Position numbers and translations under genes: made by a program. A model generated the notes under the pieces. It made no database searches, had not been told where the DNA came from, and saw only the letters and a list, made by a program, of their open reading frames with translations. DNA of 64,000 nt from Aequorivita vitellina (lineage in GTDB: Bacteria; Bacteroidota; Bacteroidia; Flavobacteriales; Flavobacteriaceae), in contig NZ_JAIRBA010000002.1 in NCBI RefSeq assembly GCF_022008365.1, positions 162,463 through 226,462 of the forward strand, in the 5' to 3' direction. Of this stretch, positions 48,113-57,350 are shown piece by piece. How positions within the stretch are numbered: position 1 is the first letter of the stretch; every line of letters begins with the position of its first letter.

Positions 48113-48640
48113 ATGCACACCTCCCCGCAAAGCCCTAAAAATTACAATTTGTGGATATGGATATTCTCCATTGCTATTCCTTTGGCAGTGGCGGTTTTAT
48201 TCACCGTAAAAATTCCAGGAGTGGAGCGATTGGGTTTTTTACCTCCAATCTACGCAACCATTAATGCCTGCACCGCTCTTATATTAATTACCGCAGTGTA
48301 TCAAATTAGGAAGGGAAATAGGAAACTGCACGAACGCCTTATGAAAACTGCGATTGTGTTTTCAGCATTGTTTTTAATAATGTATATGGCCTATCATATG
48401 ACCTCAGATTCAACGCCTTTTGGTGGCGAAGGCGTAGTAAAATATGTGTATTATTTTATACTTTTAACGCATATTTTGTTGTCTATTATCGTTATCCCTT
48501 TTGTATTGATAACCTTTGTTAGGGGTATTACGGGACAGTTTTATAAGCATAGAAAAATTGCGCGAATTACCTTCCCGCTTTGGTTGTATGTTGCAATTTC
48601 TGGCGTTGTTGTTTATTTAATGATTTCGCCTTATTATTAA
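48113..48640 (+). CDS. DUF420 membrane protein
   Basis: 175 residues, five predicted helices: LWIWIFSIAIPLAVAVLFTV, an early helix from about 46, FSALFLIMYMAYHM, YYFILLTHILLSIIVIPFVLITFV and FPLWLYVAISGVVVYLMIS. GNRKLHERLMKTAIVFSALFL and THILLS match DUF420, a family usually found beside oxidase or Sco genes, as here. It has conserved histidines in helices (YMAYH, LTH) but no proven role; some relatives are thought to be linked to oxidase assembly. Starts 3 bases after Sco. Confidence 0.88.
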   Translation: MHTSPQSPKNYNLWIWIFSIAIPLAVAVLFTVKIPGVERLGFLPPIYATINACTALILITAVYQIRKGNRKLHERLMKTAIVFSALFLIMYMAYHMTSDSTPFGGEGVVKYVYYFILLTHILLSIIVIPFVLITFVRGITGQFYKHRKIARITFPLWLYVAISGVVVYLMISPYY

Positions 48641-48674
48641 ATAGCTGAAGTTAAGACTCCAACCGTGCACTGCG

Positions 48675-48704
48675 CAAAATTGAAGTGCAATTTTGAAGTT
48701 TTTT
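48675..48704 (+). terminator. Weak hairpin after the DUF420 gene
   Basis: CAAAATTG (48675-48682) pairs with CAATTTTG (48688-48695) around AAGTG, followed by AAG and six Ts. The stem is A/T-rich, so termination would be partial at best. Confidence 0.35.
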
Positions 48705-48723
48705 CAATTTATAATTATTTACA

Positions 48724-48960
48724 ATGAACACAAAAACGCTTCTTATATTAGTATTAATCTTGTTACTTATTGCAACTCCTGCCGAAGCACAATGCGCCAT
48801 GTGTCGCGCTGTTTTAGAAAGTGAAGAAGGGGGTCAAGCAGCTAAAGGCATCAATAACGGAATTGTCTATCTTATGATTTTTCCCTACTTACTGGTTGGC
48901 GGAATTGGATTCGCAATTTACCGAAGCCGTAAAAAAGCACGCGCAGAAAATTCGCTGTAG
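48724..48960 (+). CDS. Small CAMC membrane protein, unknown function
   Basis: 78 residues. The N-terminus MNTKTLLILVLILLLIATPAEA looks like a signal peptide, immediately followed by Q-C24-A-M-C27-R. A short polar segment (LESEEGGQAAKGINNG) then leads to one helix (about 48-66, YLMIFPYLLVGGIGFAIY) and a basic tail (RSRKKARAENSL). The mature protein is therefore probably about 57 residues with the CxxC-type pair outside the cytoplasm. I do not recognise a family. Because it closes the oxidase-assembly cluster, a copper or redox role is plausible but unproven. Confidence 0.72.
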   Translation: MNTKTLLILVLILLLIATPAEAQCAMCRAVLESEEGGQAAKGINNGIVYLMIFPYLLVGGIGFAIYRSRKKARAENSL

Positions 48961-49054
48961 ATTTTTTAAGAGAAATTGTAACACTTTCCTTCAATTTGAG
49001 TCTTATAAAAAACTGAAATCACTTTTGGCTTTTAGTCTTAACAACAATTTCACA

Positions 49055-49082
49055 TTTGGGAGGAGATTTCCCATGTATTTTG
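49055..49082 (+). promoter_or_regulatory. Possible promoter of the ABC exporter genes
   Basis: TTTG (49055-49058) and TATTTTG (49076-49082) are separated by 17 bases. The -7 element is one base shorter than consensus. It precedes the ATG at 49102 by 19 bases. Confidence 0.4.
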
Positions 49083-49101
49083 CACACCAACAATTTTAAG
49101 C

Positions 49102-49809
49102 ATGATAGAAATAAAAAATCTTCACAAATCGTATCACATGGGCAAAAACTCGCTTCATGTTTTAAAAGGAATAAATTTCTCGGTTTCTGAAGGCGAAATG
49201 GTTTCCATTATGGGTTCTTCGGGTTCCGGAAAATCTACCTTGCTCAATATTCTGGGTATTTTAGACGAAGCAGACGAAGGCACATACACGCTAGACGGCA
49301 CTCTAATTAAAAATTTAAACGAAAAGGTGGCCGCTCGGTATCGCAATAAATTTTTGGGTTTTATATTTCAATCTTTCAACTTAATCAATTATAAATCTGC
49401 TTTAGAAAACGTTGCAATGCCGCTTTACTATCAGGGTGTTAAGCGAAACATTCGCACCGAAAAAGCCATGCACTATCTTGAAAAAGTAGGCTTGGCAGAT
49501 TGGGCTTCTCACCTTCCCAGCGAACTCTCGGGCGGACAAAAACAACGGGTGGCAATTGCGCGCGCCCTCGCCAGCGACCCCAAAGTTTTACTTGCAGATG
49601 AACCTACAGGAGCCTTAGACACAAAAACGTCATACGAAGTAATGGACCTTATTCAAGGTATTAACGACGAGGGAAAAACAATATTAATTGTAACCCACGA
49701 AGAAGATATTGCGCACATGACCAAGCGTATTGTAAACTTAAAGGACGGGCTTATAATAGACGATTCTGTGGTAAACCAAGTTCGAGCTAAAAATGAAGCT
49801 TATGTTTAG
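49102..49809 (+). CDS. MacB/LolD-type ABC transporter ATP-binding protein
   Basis: 235 residues. The Walker A is GSSGSGKS at 38-45, the Q loop [11 protein letters not shown], the signature [15 protein letters not shown] near 141-155 and Walker [10 protein letters not shown] near 161-169. [15 protein letters not shown] and VTHEEDIA are typical of the MacB/LolD/FtsE group. It energises the two permeases that follow. Its 3' end overlaps the first permease by 17 bases (49793-49809). Confidence 0.94.
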   Translation: MIEIKNLHKSYHMGKNSLHVLKGINFSVSEGEMVSIMGSSGSGKSTLLNILGILDEADEGTYTLDGTLIKNLNEKVAARYRNKFLGFIFQSFNLINYKSALENVAMPLYYQGVKRNIRTEKAMHYLEKVGLADWASHLPSELSGGQKQRVAIARALASDPKVLLADEPTGALDTKTSYEVMDLIQGINDEGKTILIVTHEEDIAHMTKRIVNLKDGLIIDDSVVNQVRAKNEAYV

Positions 49810-51046
49810 TCTTGAACGCTGGCAAGAAATTTTTGAAGCCATTGGCAAGAATAAGCTGCGCACCTTTTTAACGGGGCTTTCCGTAGCTTCGGGTATTTTC
49901 ATTTTGGTTATTCTACTCGCTATTGGGCAGGGAATGTCTAATGGAGTTGCAAAAGAATTTGAAAACGACGCTACTAACCGTATTAGCGTTTGGACTAATG
50001 TTACTTCGGTAGAATACAAAGGGATGAATCCCGGCCGAAGAATAGAAATGGACAATCGCGATTACAACATGGCTGTCAAAAAAAACAGCGATAAAATAGA
50101 ACTTAAATCGGGAGTTTATAGCCGTTGGGGTCAATTAACTACCTATAAAAAAGAAAGCGGAAGCTATAGAGTTGAAGGTGTTGGTGGCGATTATCAATTT
50201 CTAGAAAACGAAACTTTAGTCGCCGGAAGATATATTAATCAGAACGACCTCAATTACTTCGAAAAAAATGCGGTCATTGGGCATCAAGTGTTTTTAGATC
50301 TTTTTAAAGGAAAAAATGCCATTGGTGAATATATAGACATTGGCGGAATAAAATTTAAAGTAGTTGGAGTTTATACCGATCCCGGTGGCGAACGCGAAGA
50401 AACTCGTGTTTTTATTCCGTTAACTACAGCGCAACGCGTTTATAACGCCGGCGATAAACTTAGATCTATTGCTTTTACCCTTCAGAAGCACGATAAATAC
50501 AAAGATGCTTTGGCAGCTTCGGAAGCTTTTTCGGCAGAATTAGAAGCAGATTTAAAAGCCAAACACACAATCGCCCCCGAAGATAACAGAGCGGTAAACG
50601 TAAACAATACTTTAGAAAATGCTAAACGTTTTTACGACCTCAATAATATGATTCGCTGGTTTTTTTGGGGTGTGGGAATTTGCACCATCATTGCGGGCGT
50701 AGTGGGGGTAAGCAATATTATGCTAATAATAGTAAAGGAACGCACAAAGGAAATTGGTATTCGCAAAGCAATTGGTGCCGAGCCGTGGTCCATAATTGGA
50801 ATGATACTTCACGAATCTATTTTTGTAACCGCAATTGCGGGTTTTGTAGGCTTAATTTTCAGCCTAATTCTCTTGCAACTCGTTGGGCCATTTATTGAAA
50901 TGGACTACATTAGAAATCCTTCGGTAGATTTTTCAGTAGCAATTACAACCGTAATTATACTTGTTGTTGCGGGTGCCATTGCTGGATTTTTTCCTGCGTA
51001 TAGAGCCGCAAATATTAAACCCATAGATGCCCTGCGCGATGAGTAA
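49793..51046 (+). CDS. MacB-type ABC permease 1
   Basis: 417 residues. The first ATG (49793) overlaps the ATPase by 17 bases; a second at 49802 is possible. FtsX/MacB layout: an N-terminal helix (LRTFLTGLSVASGIFILVILLAIGQGM), a large periplasmic domain with ERTKEIGIRKAIGA near its end, and three C-terminal helices ending PAYRAANIKPIDALRDE. MacB-type permeases work by mechanotransmission, moving substrate in the periplasm rather than through the membrane. The second permease overlaps its stop by 8 bases. Confidence 0.92.
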   Translation: MKLMFSLERWQEIFEAIGKNKLRTFLTGLSVASGIFILVILLAIGQGMSNGVAKEFENDATNRISVWTNVTSVEYKGMNPGRRIEMDNRDYNMAVKKNSDKIELKSGVYSRWGQLTTYKKESGSYRVEGVGGDYQFLENETLVAGRYINQNDLNYFEKNAVIGHQVFLDLFKGKNAIGEYIDIGGIKFKVVGVYTDPGGEREETRVFIPLTTAQRVYNAGDKLRSIAFTLQKHDKYKDALAASEAFSAELEADLKAKHTIAPEDNRAVNVNNTLENAKRFYDLNNMIRWFFWGVGICTIIAGVVGVSNIMLIIVKERTKEIGIRKAIGAEPWSIIGMILHESIFVTAIAGFVGLIFSLILLQLVGPFIEMDYIRNPSVDFSVAITTVIILVVAGAIAGFFPAYRAANIKPIDALRDE

Positions 51047-52310
51047 ACTATTTAGTAGAGACAGCTGGGCCGAAATAATTGAAGCCCTTAGCAGCAATTG
51101 GTTCAGAACTGTTATGACAGCTTTTGGCGTGCTTTGGGGCATTTTTATCTTGGTTATTTTACTAGCTGCAGGCAACGGTTTAGAAAACGGAATTAAACAA
51201 GGCTTTAACGGCATGGCCACCAACTCTATGTTTATGTGGTCGCAGACTGCATCACAACCGTATAAAGGCTTGCCGAAAGGTCGCAGATACAATTTTAAAA
51301 CAGATGATGTTGCTGCTATTAAACAAAATGTTCCGGGTTTGCGTTTTGTTTCTCCCAGAAACCAATTGGGAGGCTTTCGCGGAAGTAATAACGTTGTGCG
51401 CGGGCTTCAAACAGGCGCCTTCAACGTTTATGGCGATTATCCCGAAATTATCGAGCAACAACCAATGGACATCACTTCGGGACGGTTTATAAATTATTCC
51501 GATATAAACGAAAAGCGCAAAGTTGCAATTATTGGCAGTGGCGTCCAAAGTGCTTTATATAATCCCGGAGAGGAAGTTATAGGTTCCTACCTCAAGATTA
51601 ATGGCGTAAATTTTATGGTTATAGGCACCTATAAAAAGAAAGGCAATAACGGCGATCCCGAAGAAATGCAAAAGGAAATTTACGTGCCATTTACCGCATT
51701 TTCCCAAGCATTTAATATGGGCGATATCGTAGGTTGGATGGCGATTACTGCCCAAGATGAATACTCCATCACCAATTTAAAATCGCAAGTATTCGATGTT
51801 ATAAAAACACGTCACACCATAAATCCGAACGACGATCGTGCCATAGGAAATTTCGACCTTTATCAAGAATTTAGCAAAATTACGGGCTTGTTTACGGCCC
51901 TTAATTTTGTTGCCTATTTCGTTGGAATATTGGTGTTGCTTTCAGGAATTATCGGCATTAGTAATATTATGCTTATCGTGGTAAAAGAACGCACTAAAGA
52001 AATTGGAATTCGTCGTGCCTTAGGAGCGACGCCGTGGAGCATTCGTTCGCAGGTTTTGTTAGAATCTATTTTCTTGACCATTGTTTCGGGTATGGCAGGA
52101 ATTGTATTGGCATCGGCTGTGCTTTGGCTTGTAAACTATCAATTAGACGGTATGGATACTAGCGAAATGATGTTTATTAATCCGTCCGTCAACATTGGCG
52201 TTGTATTTATAGCATTAACTATTTTAATTGTTTCTGGGCTTTTGGCAGGGTTAATTCCCGCACAAAATGCCATTAAAATTAAACCTGTTGAAGCATTACG
52301 AACTGAATAA
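51039..52310 (+). CDS. MacB-type ABC permease 2
   Basis: 423 residues. The start is ATG 51039, whose ATGAGTAA overlaps the previous stop; an upstream codon at 51027 is less likely. Same layout as permease 1: WFRTVMTAFGVLWGIFILVILLAAGNG, a periplasmic domain, then VKERTKEIGIRRALGATPWSIRSQ and a terminal NAIKIKPVEALRTE. The two permeases are paralogues and probably form a heterodimer with one ATPase. Confidence 0.92.
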   Translation: MSKLFSRDSWAEIIEALSSNWFRTVMTAFGVLWGIFILVILLAAGNGLENGIKQGFNGMATNSMFMWSQTASQPYKGLPKGRRYNFKTDDVAAIKQNVPGLRFVSPRNQLGGFRGSNNVVRGLQTGAFNVYGDYPEIIEQQPMDITSGRFINYSDINEKRKVAIIGSGVQSALYNPGEEVIGSYLKINGVNFMVIGTYKKKGNNGDPEEMQKEIYVPFTAFSQAFNMGDIVGWMAITAQDEYSITNLKSQVFDVIKTRHTINPNDDRAIGNFDLYQEFSKITGLFTALNFVAYFVGILVLLSGIIGISNIMLIVVKERTKEIGIRRALGATPWSIRSQVLLESIFLTIVSGMAGIVLASAVLWLVNYQLDGMDTSEMMFINPSVNIGVVFIALTILIVSGLLAGLIPAQNAIKIKPVEALRTE

Positions 52311-52320
52311 TTAAGCAGTA

Positions 52321-52740
52321 ATGGAATTAAAAAGCGATCCAAAAGTTGCAGCAGTTTTTGAAAACTACCCCAAACAAGTGAAGGGCCAAATGCTTCAACT
52401 TCGTGAGTTGGTTTTAAAAACGGCATCTATGATCGATGAGCCTATTGAACTTGAAGAAACCCTCAAATGGAGCGAGCCGAGTTATTTAACAAAATACGGT
52501 AGCACTGTTCGAATGGATTGGAAGAAAAAGAACCCAGATCAGTTTGCCATTTATTTTAAATGTACATCCAAGCTGGTTTCTACATTTAGAATACTTTATA
52601 AAGACAAATTCAAGTTTGAAAACAATCGGGCTATCGTTTTCAAATTAAAGGAAAAATTACCGGTGAAGGAATTACAACACTGTATCGCATTAGCGCTTAC
52701 ATACCATAAGGTTAAACATTTGCCAATGTTGGGAACATAA
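52321..52740 (+). CDS. DUF1801 domain protein
   Basis: 139 residues, no signal peptide. The pattern LRELVLKTASMIDEPIELEETLKWSEPSYLTK, then RMDWKKKNPDQFAIYFKC and LPVKELQHCIALALTYHKVKHLPMLG matches DUF1801. The family is small, cytoplasmic and of unknown function. It starts 10 bases after permease 2 and 52 bases before the first adaptor, so it appears to have been inserted in, or carried along with, the exporter operon. No link to transport is evident. Confidence 0.82.
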   Translation: MELKSDPKVAAVFENYPKQVKGQMLQLRELVLKTASMIDEPIELEETLKWSEPSYLTKYGSTVRMDWKKKNPDQFAIYFKCTSKLVSTFRILYKDKFKFENNRAIVFKLKEKLPVKELQHCIALALTYHKVKHLPMLGT

Positions 52741-52792
52741 TTAAACCTGAAAGAACCATCAATTAAAGATTAAAATTTCAATAATCAACAAA

Positions 52793-53953
52793 ATGAAAAA
52801 GACAAAAACCATAATCATCCTCGTTACAATCGCAGTATTGTTCACAGTTTCTATGTATTGGCTCTATTCAAAAAATATTGAAGATCCCGTTGTGTACGAA
52901 ACCGAAAAACCTGCTATGGGAACGGTGGTTAAAAAAACGGTAGCCACCGGCAGCATTGTTCCGAAGGAAGAAGTGCTTATAAAACCAAATATTTCCGGAA
53001 TTATCGATGAAATTTTCGTGGAAGCTGGTGAGATTGTAAAAGCCGGAGACCTCATTGCAAAGGTGAAAGTTGTGCCGAATGTTTCCTCTTTAAACAGTGC
53101 TAAAAACAACATTAGTAGCGTACGTACACAAGTTGAAACGGCGCGGCTTGCTTTCGAAAATCAAAAGAGCATTTACAATCGCCAAAAGGAATTATTTGAA
53201 AAAGGTGTAATTTCTGCCAATGAGTTTGACAATGCACAATTGTCTTACAATCAAGCCGAGCAAAGATTAAAACAAGAAAAGGTTGGGCTTACCGCCGCCA
53301 CTCAAAACTACGATATCGTAAAAACTGGAACTACGAGCGGAATGGGCGCGTCAGCAAATACCGAGATCCGTGCAACCGTTTCAGGAATGGTGTTGGACGT
53401 TCCGGTGAAAACGGGAAACCAAGTAATTGAAGCCAACAATTTTAACGATGGAACTACGATCGCTACCTTGGCCGATGTTGATAAAATGATTTTTGAAGGC
53501 AAAGTAGATGAAAGCGAAGTAGGAAAAATAAAAGAAGGCCTTCCGCTAGAAATTACCGTGGGCGCGCTACCGGACAATACCTTTAATGCAGATTTAGATT
53601 ACATCGCCCCAAAAGGAGTAGATGAAAATGGCGCAATCCAGTTTGAAATTAAAGGAACAATGAAACATTTAGACACAACCACTACCTTTATTCGCGCGGG
53701 TTTAAGTGCCAATGCATCTATTATTTTGGCCAAAGCAGAAGATGTTTTAACCATTAAAGAAGCATTGGTTCAATTTGATCCTAAAACACAAAAGCCATTT
53801 GTAGAAGTAATGGTTGGCGATCAAAAATTTGAAAGAAGAGATGTTGAATTGGGCGTAAGTGATGGAATAGATGTGGAAATAAAAAACGGTGTTTCAAAAG
53901 AAGATAATATCAAAGTTTGGAATCAATTAAAATCGCCTTCGGCTATTAGGTAG
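52793..53953 (+). CDS. Membrane-fusion adaptor protein 1 (HlyD/RND type)
   Basis: 386 residues. One N-terminal helix (about 5-23) anchors it. A barrel-sandwich half (GTVVKKTVATGSIVPKEEVLIKPNISG) precedes a coiled-coil hairpin (about 95-175, with FENQKSIYNRQKELFEKGVISANEFD). The second half of the sandwich and beta-barrel domains follow. Such adaptors link an inner-membrane exporter to a TolC channel. It lies with permeases and a TolC gene, so it likely bridges the MacB-type pump. A second adaptor sits two genes downstream. Confidence 0.9.
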   Translation: MKKTKTIIILVTIAVLFTVSMYWLYSKNIEDPVVYETEKPAMGTVVKKTVATGSIVPKEEVLIKPNISGIIDEIFVEAGEIVKAGDLIAKVKVVPNVSSLNSAKNNISSVRTQVETARLAFENQKSIYNRQKELFEKGVISANEFDNAQLSYNQAEQRLKQEKVGLTAATQNYDIVKTGTTSGMGASANTEIRATVSGMVLDVPVKTGNQVIEANNFNDGTTIATLADVDKMIFEGKVDESEVGKIKEGLPLEITVGALPDNTFNADLDYIAPKGVDENGAIQFEIKGTMKHLDTTTTFIRAGLSANASIILAKAEDVLTIKEALVQFDPKTQKPFVEVMVGDQKFERRDVELGVSDGIDVEIKNGVSKEDNIKVWNQLKSPSAIR

Positions 53954-54066
53954 TAGCGTTTAAGTTACTGCGGAAACATTTCAGAAAATTCAATATAAAA
54001 TTATAATTTCATAAATTTTGTAACGCAATAGCAAAGCAAAAGACTTATTCAATAACAGTAAAACTT

Positions 54067-55398
54067 ATGAAGAAACTAATAATCCCTTTCCTTTTTTTAA
54101 TTCTCGGATTTTCGCTCAATGCCCAAACAAAACAGTGGACACTTCAAGAATGTGTAACCCACGCTTTGGAGAATAACATTTCGGTTAAACAAAGTGCGTT
54201 AGATGTAGCGAACAGCGAGATTGATAAAATGGAGGCAATTGGTAATTTTTTACCCGCAGTAAACGGTAATGCCAGTGCATCAAAAAATACAGGTTTGGGG
54301 TTAAACCCAACAAACAACCAGCTGGAAAATACAACTTTTGGATCAGCTTCGGCAGCAATAAATGTGGGGCTAACGCTCTTTGATGGACTTCGAAATGTTC
54401 GTCAATTGCAACGCTCTAAACTGTCTAAACTAGCGGCCCAATATCGGTTAGATAAAATGAAAGACGATATTGCACTGGCTGTTGCAAATTCATATTTACA
54501 AGTTTTACTGAATAAAGCAAACTTAGAAGTTGCCAAATCGCAAAACCTGGTTACACTTCAACAACTCGATAGAACCAACAGTCTTGTAGAGGCGGGAACG
54601 CTGCCACGTGGCGATCTTTTGGAAATTAAAGCGACGGATGCCGGCGAAAAACAACGAATCGCCGTAGCCGAAAACACCGTGAAAATTTCGTTGATAAGCT
54701 TAGCTCAGTTATTGCTGATTAAAGACTATTCAACTTTTGATATTGCCGATCAAGATTACGAAGTTATTGATGGCGGCATTGCAGATAAGGATGTTTCTGA
54801 AATAATTGCAAGTGCGAAAGAAACTCGTTCTGAAGTTAAAATAGCGCAAAGCAATGTCTCCTTAGCCGAAAAAGATTTGCAGATTTCACGCGGGGCATAT
54901 TACCCAACGCTTTCCGCATTTTTTGGATACAATACGCGCTATGCAGATAACGATCCGCTAGATAGAGCGTTTGTGGAACAACTGTATTTAAACGACGGTA
55001 TTGGTTATGGCCTACAGTTGAATGTGCCAATTTTCAATGGTTTTTCAGTAAGAAGTAATGTTAAGCGAAACAAAATTAATTTAAAAAATACCGAGTATCA
55101 ATTAGAACAGGCAAAGCTCGATTTAGAGTCAAACGTATATCAAGCTTACGTAGATGCCAATGGCGCCCTTAAAGCCTATGAAGCAGCAACCGTGGCGCTC
55201 GAATCGCAGGAACTTGCCTATCAATACGCTAAAGATCGTTACGATGTGGGATTGACAAACGCCTTCGATTTTAGTCAATCAAAATTACGTTATGACAATG
55301 CGAAAATAGAAGTGAACAGAACTAAATTTGAATATATTTTTAAATTGAAGGTTTTGGAGTTATATTTTGGAGTTCCAGCAAGCGAATTAAAATTTTAA
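54067..55398 (+). CDS. TolC-family outer-membrane efflux protein
   Basis: 443 residues. A signal peptide (MKKLIIPFLFLILGFSLNAQ) is followed by the duplicated TolC-type helical repeats, with WTLQECVTHALENNISVKQSALDV near the start of the first and SEVKIAQSNVSLAEKDLQISRGAYYPTLSAFFGY in the second. The C-terminus ends KVLELYFGVPASELKF. It forms the outer-membrane exit duct of a tripartite pump. It lies between the two adaptor genes with 113 bases before it, and 2 bases separate it from adaptor 2. Confidence 0.92.
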   Translation: MKKLIIPFLFLILGFSLNAQTKQWTLQECVTHALENNISVKQSALDVANSEIDKMEAIGNFLPAVNGNASASKNTGLGLNPTNNQLENTTFGSASAAINVGLTLFDGLRNVRQLQRSKLSKLAAQYRLDKMKDDIALAVANSYLQVLLNKANLEVAKSQNLVTLQQLDRTNSLVEAGTLPRGDLLEIKATDAGEKQRIAVAENTVKISLISLAQLLLIKDYSTFDIADQDYEVIDGGIADKDVSEIIASAKETRSEVKIAQSNVSLAEKDLQISRGAYYPTLSAFFGYNTRYADNDPLDRAFVEQLYLNDGIGYGLQLNVPIFNGFSVRSNVKRNKINLKNTEYQLEQAKLDLESNVYQAYVDANGALKAYEAATVALESQELAYQYAKDRYDVGLTNAFDFSQSKLRYDNAKIEVNRTKFEYIFKLKVLELYFGVPASELKF

Positions 55399-55400
55399 GT

Positions 55401-56678
55401 ATGAAGAAAAAAACACTCCTTTGGGTTATTATTGCGATTGCTTTGTTAATCGTACTGCTAATAGTTGGAAAAAAAGCAGGTTGGTTTGGCAAAACTGGCG
55501 ATTTTAAAGAAGTTGAAATCACCCAAATTTCACCAATTAATATTGTTGAAACCGTTGCCGCCACTGGAAAAATTCAACCCGAAGTTGAAGTAGCCCTTTC
55601 CTCTGAAGTTTCTGGAGAAATTATTGAGCTTCCCGTTAAAGAAGGGCAAACTGTGGAGAAGGGCGATTTGCTGGTTAAAATTAATCCAGATCTTATACAA
55701 GCTGCAGTAAGTCAATCGCAGGCTGGTTTGCAGAACGTTCGCGCTCAGTTAACGCAAGCCCAAGCCAGTGAAAAAAATGCAAAACTAAACTATGAGCGCA
55801 ATAAAACACTTTTTGAAAAAGGCGTAATTTCTAAAGCCGAATGGGACAAATCTGTCTCTGATTACGATATGGCAAAAGCAAATTCAAAAGCAGCTTATTA
55901 CAATGTGCAAAGTGCTTCGGCAAATGTAAAACAATCTGTAGACAACCTTGCTCGAACTACTATTTATGCCCCAATGAGCGGCACCATTTCAAAACTTTCC
56001 GTAGAATTGGGAGAGCGCGTAGTAGGAACAGCGCAAATGGCAGGAACCGAAATTGTTCGCGTAGCAAACCTGCAAAATATGGAAGTTGTGGTTGACGTGA
56101 ATGAAAACGACATTGTAAAGGTTGCTGTAGGCGACTCTACCATTGTTGAGGTAGATGCGTATTTAAAGCGTGAATTTAAAGGCGTGGTTAGCGAAATTGC
56201 AAACAGTGCAGAAAGTGCGTTAACGGCAGATCAGGTTACAAACTTTAAAGTAAAAGTGCGAATTCTTCCAGATTCATATAAAGCCTTAACCGAAGGAAAG
56301 CCCGAAAGTTATTCGCCTTTTAGACCAGGTATGACGGCTACTGTTGATATAATTACCAACACAAAGAAAAATATTATCGGCGTACCAATAAGTGCAATCG
56401 TTATAAAAACAGATACCACCGACGCCAAAAAATTATATACCGCTGAAACTACTACTACAACAGACGAAAAATTTGAAGCCGTGTATTTAAAAGAAGGTGA
56501 TGAGGCTAAGTTGCGCGTTGTAAAAACGGGAATTCAAGACGATTCTAACATTGAAATAATCTCTGGTCTAAAAGAAGGTGAAACAGTAATAACGGGGCCT
56601 TATAACACCGTTACCAAATCGTTAAAACAAGGCGACAAAGTTGAAGTTGCCGAACCCAAAACAGATAAAAAAGATTAA
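55401..56678 (+). CDS. Membrane-fusion adaptor protein 2 (HlyD/RND type)
   Basis: 425 residues. One N-terminal helix (about 5-25), then NIVETVAATGKIQPEVEVALSSEVSGEIIELPVKEGQTVEKGDLLVKI (lipoyl half), a coiled-coil hairpin at about 95-175 (NYERNKTLFEKGVISKAEWDKSV), TTIYAPMSGTISKLSVELGERV and barrel domains. It is longer than adaptor 1 and carries an extra C-terminal part ending GDKVEVAEPKTDKKD. It starts 2 bases after tolC. Two adaptors for one ABC exporter suggests alternative partners or a lost RND pump gene. Confidence 0.91.
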   Translation: MKKKTLLWVIIAIALLIVLLIVGKKAGWFGKTGDFKEVEITQISPINIVETVAATGKIQPEVEVALSSEVSGEIIELPVKEGQTVEKGDLLVKINPDLIQAAVSQSQAGLQNVRAQLTQAQASEKNAKLNYERNKTLFEKGVISKAEWDKSVSDYDMAKANSKAAYYNVQSASANVKQSVDNLARTTIYAPMSGTISKLSVELGERVVGTAQMAGTEIVRVANLQNMEVVVDVNENDIVKVAVGDSTIVEVDAYLKREFKGVVSEIANSAESALTADQVTNFKVKVRILPDSYKALTEGKPESYSPFRPGMTATVDIITNTKKNIIGVPISAIVIKTDTTDAKKLYTAETTTTTDEKFEAVYLKEGDEAKLRVVKTGIQDDSNIEIISGLKEGETVITGPYNTVTKSLKQGDKVEVAEPKTDKKD

Positions 56679-56680
56679 TA

Positions 56681-57340
56681 ATGGCTATTATTTTATGTCT
56701 TGAAACGGCTACTACAAATTGTTCTGTTGCAATTTCTGTGGACGGAGAAGTGAAAGCCATTCGTGAAGAAAACAATCAAAAATTTTCACACGCCGAAAAG
56801 CTTCACGTTTTTATTGAAGAAGTTTTGGCAGAAGCTAAAATAGATAAAAGCAAACTAGACGCCATTGCGATTAGTAAAGGCCCCGGCTCATATACTGGCC
56901 TGCGCATTGGGGTATCGGCCGCAAAAGGACTGTGTTTTGCTTTGGACGTTCCGTTGTTGTCAATTTCAACGCTTGAAATACTTGCGCGACAAGTAGAAGA
57001 GAAAGATTGCTACATTATTCCGCTACTTGACGCTCGTAGGATGGAAGTGTATTCTGCGGTTTTTAATTCCGAAATAAAGCAAATAAGTGAAATAAAAGCC
57101 GAAATAGTAAACATAAATTCTTTCAGTGCGTATTTGGAAGCGCGAAAAACCGTTTTTCTCGGCGATGGCTCAATTAAGTTTAAAGCACTTTGCTCACATA
57201 AAAATGCCCGCTTTCTCGATAGTAAATACCCGTCATCTGCTGGAATGGCAAGTTTGGCAGAGGCCAAATACAAAATAAGCGACACAGAAAATGTCGCTTA
57301 TTTTGAACCTTTTTATTTAAAGGAATTTATGTTGGGATAA
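56681..57340 (+). CDS. tsaB: tRNA threonylcarbamoyladenosine biosynthesis protein TsaB
   Basis: 219 residues of the ASKHA fold. It starts ILCLETATTNCSVAISVDG, contains SHAEKLHVFIEEVL and ISKGPGSYTGLRIGVSAAKG, and lacks the HxxxH metal site of TsaD. TsaB is the partner of TsaD in making t6A37 in tRNAs that read ANN codons. It begins 2 bases after adaptor 2, at the end of the exporter cluster, a neighbour relation without obvious functional link. Confidence 0.92.
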   Translation: MAIILCLETATTNCSVAISVDGEVKAIREENNQKFSHAEKLHVFIEEVLAEAKIDKSKLDAIAISKGPGSYTGLRIGVSAAKGLCFALDVPLLSISTLEILARQVEEKDCYIIPLLDARRMEVYSAVFNSEIKQISEIKAEIVNINSFSAYLEARKTVFLGDGSIKFKALCSHKNARFLDSKYPSSAGMASLAEAKYKISDTENVAYFEPFYLKEFMLG

Positions 57341-57350
57341 TATTGCTGTT

